Shown: piece after piece, positions 6,466 to 7,557 of the stretch
Numbering within the stretch: the first letter of the stretch is position 1
How the letters are laid out: each line of letters opens with the position of its first letter
From: Desulfobulbaceae bacterium
GTDB lineage: Bacteria > Desulfobacterota > Desulfobulbia > Desulfobulbales > Desulfocapsaceae
Assembly (NCBI GenBank): GCA_030632405.1
Contig: DAOVUU010000114.1
Coordinates: forward strand, 1-7,557
Length of the DNA: 7,557 nucleotides
Direction: 5' to 3'
Program-made: the position numbers and the translations under genes
The notes under the pieces: generated by a model
Database searches by the model: none
The model's input: only the letters and a program-made list of their open reading frames with translations
Told to the model about the DNA's origin: nothing

Positions 6466-7557
6466 AACATGGCGAGCATACGATGGGTGACTGCGAATCC
6501 GCCAAAAATATTAATACTGGTTATAAGAATGGCTATGCCCGCAAGAAACATGACCAGATTGCTATCCGATGAGATCTGCAGCAGTGCACCAATGATGATA
6601 ATGGAGCTGATGGCGTTGGTTACACTCATCAGAGGCGTGTGCAGGGATGGTGTTACATTCCAGACAACCATATATCCAACAAAACAGGACAGCACAAAAA
6701 CGGTAAGGTGGGACATGAATTCGGGTGGGGCAACGCTTCCCAGCCCCAGTAACACAACACCACCAATGATAAATGGCAGAGCAATGCTCAGCAAACCTGG
6801 TTTCTTTTCTTCTACCACTGGTTTTATAACCGGTGCCGGCGCCTGTTTTGGCGGGGCAGCAGAAAGTTTAGGTGCAGGAGGAGGCCAGGTAATCTCGCCT
6901 TCTTTAATGACGGTTGCGCCACGGATCACCTCATCTTCCATGTTAATAACAATCGCACCATTTTTCTCAGGTGTGAGCTCTGTCAACAGGTGTCGGAGGT
7001 TGGTGGCGTAGAGTTGGCTGGCCTGGGTTGCCAGGCGTGACGGGAGGTCCGTATAGCCGATTATTGTTACACCGTGTTTCACAACGACCTTGTTGGCTTC
7101 TGTAAGTTTACAGTTCCCACCCATTTCGGCTGCGAGGTCAACTATAACACTGCCTTCCTTCATGGATTTCACCATTTCCTGCGTAATCAACTCAGGGGCC
7201 GGCCTGCCGGGAATGAGTGCCGTGGTGATGATAATATCAACTTCTTCTGCCTGTTGAGCAAAGAGTTCCATTTCGGCTTTGATAAACTCCTCACTCATCA
7301 CTTTGGCATAGCCGCCTTCACCGGACCCGTCCTCATCATCGAAATCGAGCATCAGGAACTCTGCATCCATGCTCTCAACCTGCTCCTTTACTTCCGGGCG
7401 GGTGTCAAAGGCTCGAACAATCGCTCCCATGCTTTTGGCAGCACCAATTGCAGAAAGTCCGGCAACCCCGGCACCGATAACGAGCACCTTTGCCGGTGGG
7501 ATTTTGCCGGCAGCGGTTATCTGCCCGGTGAAAAAACGTCCAAAGTGCTGGGCAGCT
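6456..7557 (-). CDS. pntA: NAD(P) transhydrogenase subunit alpha (5' partial)
   Basis: Alpha subunit of the proton-translocating transhydrogenase; it binds NAD(H) in the cytoplasm and contributes part of the membrane channel. The frame is open to the right edge, so the start lies beyond 7557. About 366 residues are visible against about 510 in E. coli, so roughly 145 N-terminal residues are missing. The GTG at 7487 is an internal valine, since conserved residues ([20 protein letters not shown]) precede it in frame. Visible order: NAD-binding [22 protein letters not shown], then [59 protein letters not shown] and [21 protein letters not shown] Pro/Ala-rich linker follows (about bases 6800-6890), then four hydrophobic segments including [21 protein letters not shown] and [19 protein letters not shown]. 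This is the single-chain alpha architecture of enterobacteria, with the soluble domain and four-helix membrane part fused, not the split PntAA/PntAB form. It is transcribed ahead of pntB. Confidence 0.98.
   Translation of the reverse strand, partial: AAQHFGRFFTGQITAAGKIPPAKVLVIGAGVAGLSAIGAAKSMGAIVRAFDTRPEVKEQVESMDAEFLMLDFDDEDGSGEGGYAKVMSEEFIKAEMELFAQQAEEVDIIITTALIPGRPAPELITQEMVKSMKEGSVIVDLAAEMGGNCKLTEANKVVVKHGVTIIGYTDLPSRLATQASQLYATNLRHLLTELTPEKNGAIVINMEDEVIRGATVIKEGEITWPPPAPKLSAAPPKQAPAPVIKPVVEEKKPGLLSIALPFIIGGVVLLGLGSVAPPEFMSHLTVFVLSCFVGYMVVWNVTPSLHTPLMSVTNAISSIIIIGALLQISSDSNLVMFLAGIAILITSINIFGGFAVTHRMLAMFKK

Noticed and set aside
6403..7011. 202-codon plus-strand open frame antisense to pntA.
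   Set aside because: It lies almost wholly opposite the strongly conserved pntA coding sequence and its product has low-complexity Thr/Ser/Gly composition typical of an antisense shadow.

Overview
The window looks like chromosomal DNA from a Gram-negative bacterium. The two-subunit PntAB transhydrogenase, the tripartite tricarboxylate (TTT) transporter permease and an exported DUF255 protein all fit a proteobacterium in the broad sense. A Desulfobacterota (former Deltaproteobacteria) host is my best guess, partly because CACAGAG-type intergenic repeats are familiar there. The taxonomic call is an inference with modest confidence.

Layout. The left part (1-2387, plus strand) holds the 3' part of a TctA-like TTT permease. 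It overlaps by 8 bp a complete Gfo/Idh/MocA-type NAD(P)-dependent oxidoreductase, a translationally coupled uptake-plus-metabolism pair. The rest (2396-7557) is on the minus strand. Reading in the direction of transcription it holds pntA (5' end outside the window), pntB, and a DUF255/YyaL-like thioredoxin-domain protein with a signal peptide. The two gene blocks converge with only 8 bp between stop codons, and both stops lie in one small hairpin.

How the genes work together. PntA and PntB form the proton-translocating nicotinamide nucleotide transhydrogenase of the inner membrane, which uses the proton gradient to reduce NADP+ with NADH. The permease and the oxidoreductase probably take up and oxidise a small organic acid or sugar-derived substrate that the sequence does not identify. 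The DUF255 protein is separated from pntB by 235 bp and has its own good ribosome binding site, so its link to pntAB is only positional.

The non-coding parts are the most interesting. Between pntA and pntB is a 175-bp segment bounded by perfect 11-bp inverted repeats and flanked by imperfect 10-bp direct repeats. It looks like a small non-autonomous mobile element (MITE-like) that split a tight pntA-pntB junction; the duplicated target appears to have kept a ribosome binding site for pntB. Between pntB and the DUF255 gene is a 25-bp perfect inverted repeat whose arms are each three copies of a 9-bp unit. I saw no CRISPR array, tRNA, rRNA, phage or defence gene, and the protein-coding genes belong to known families.
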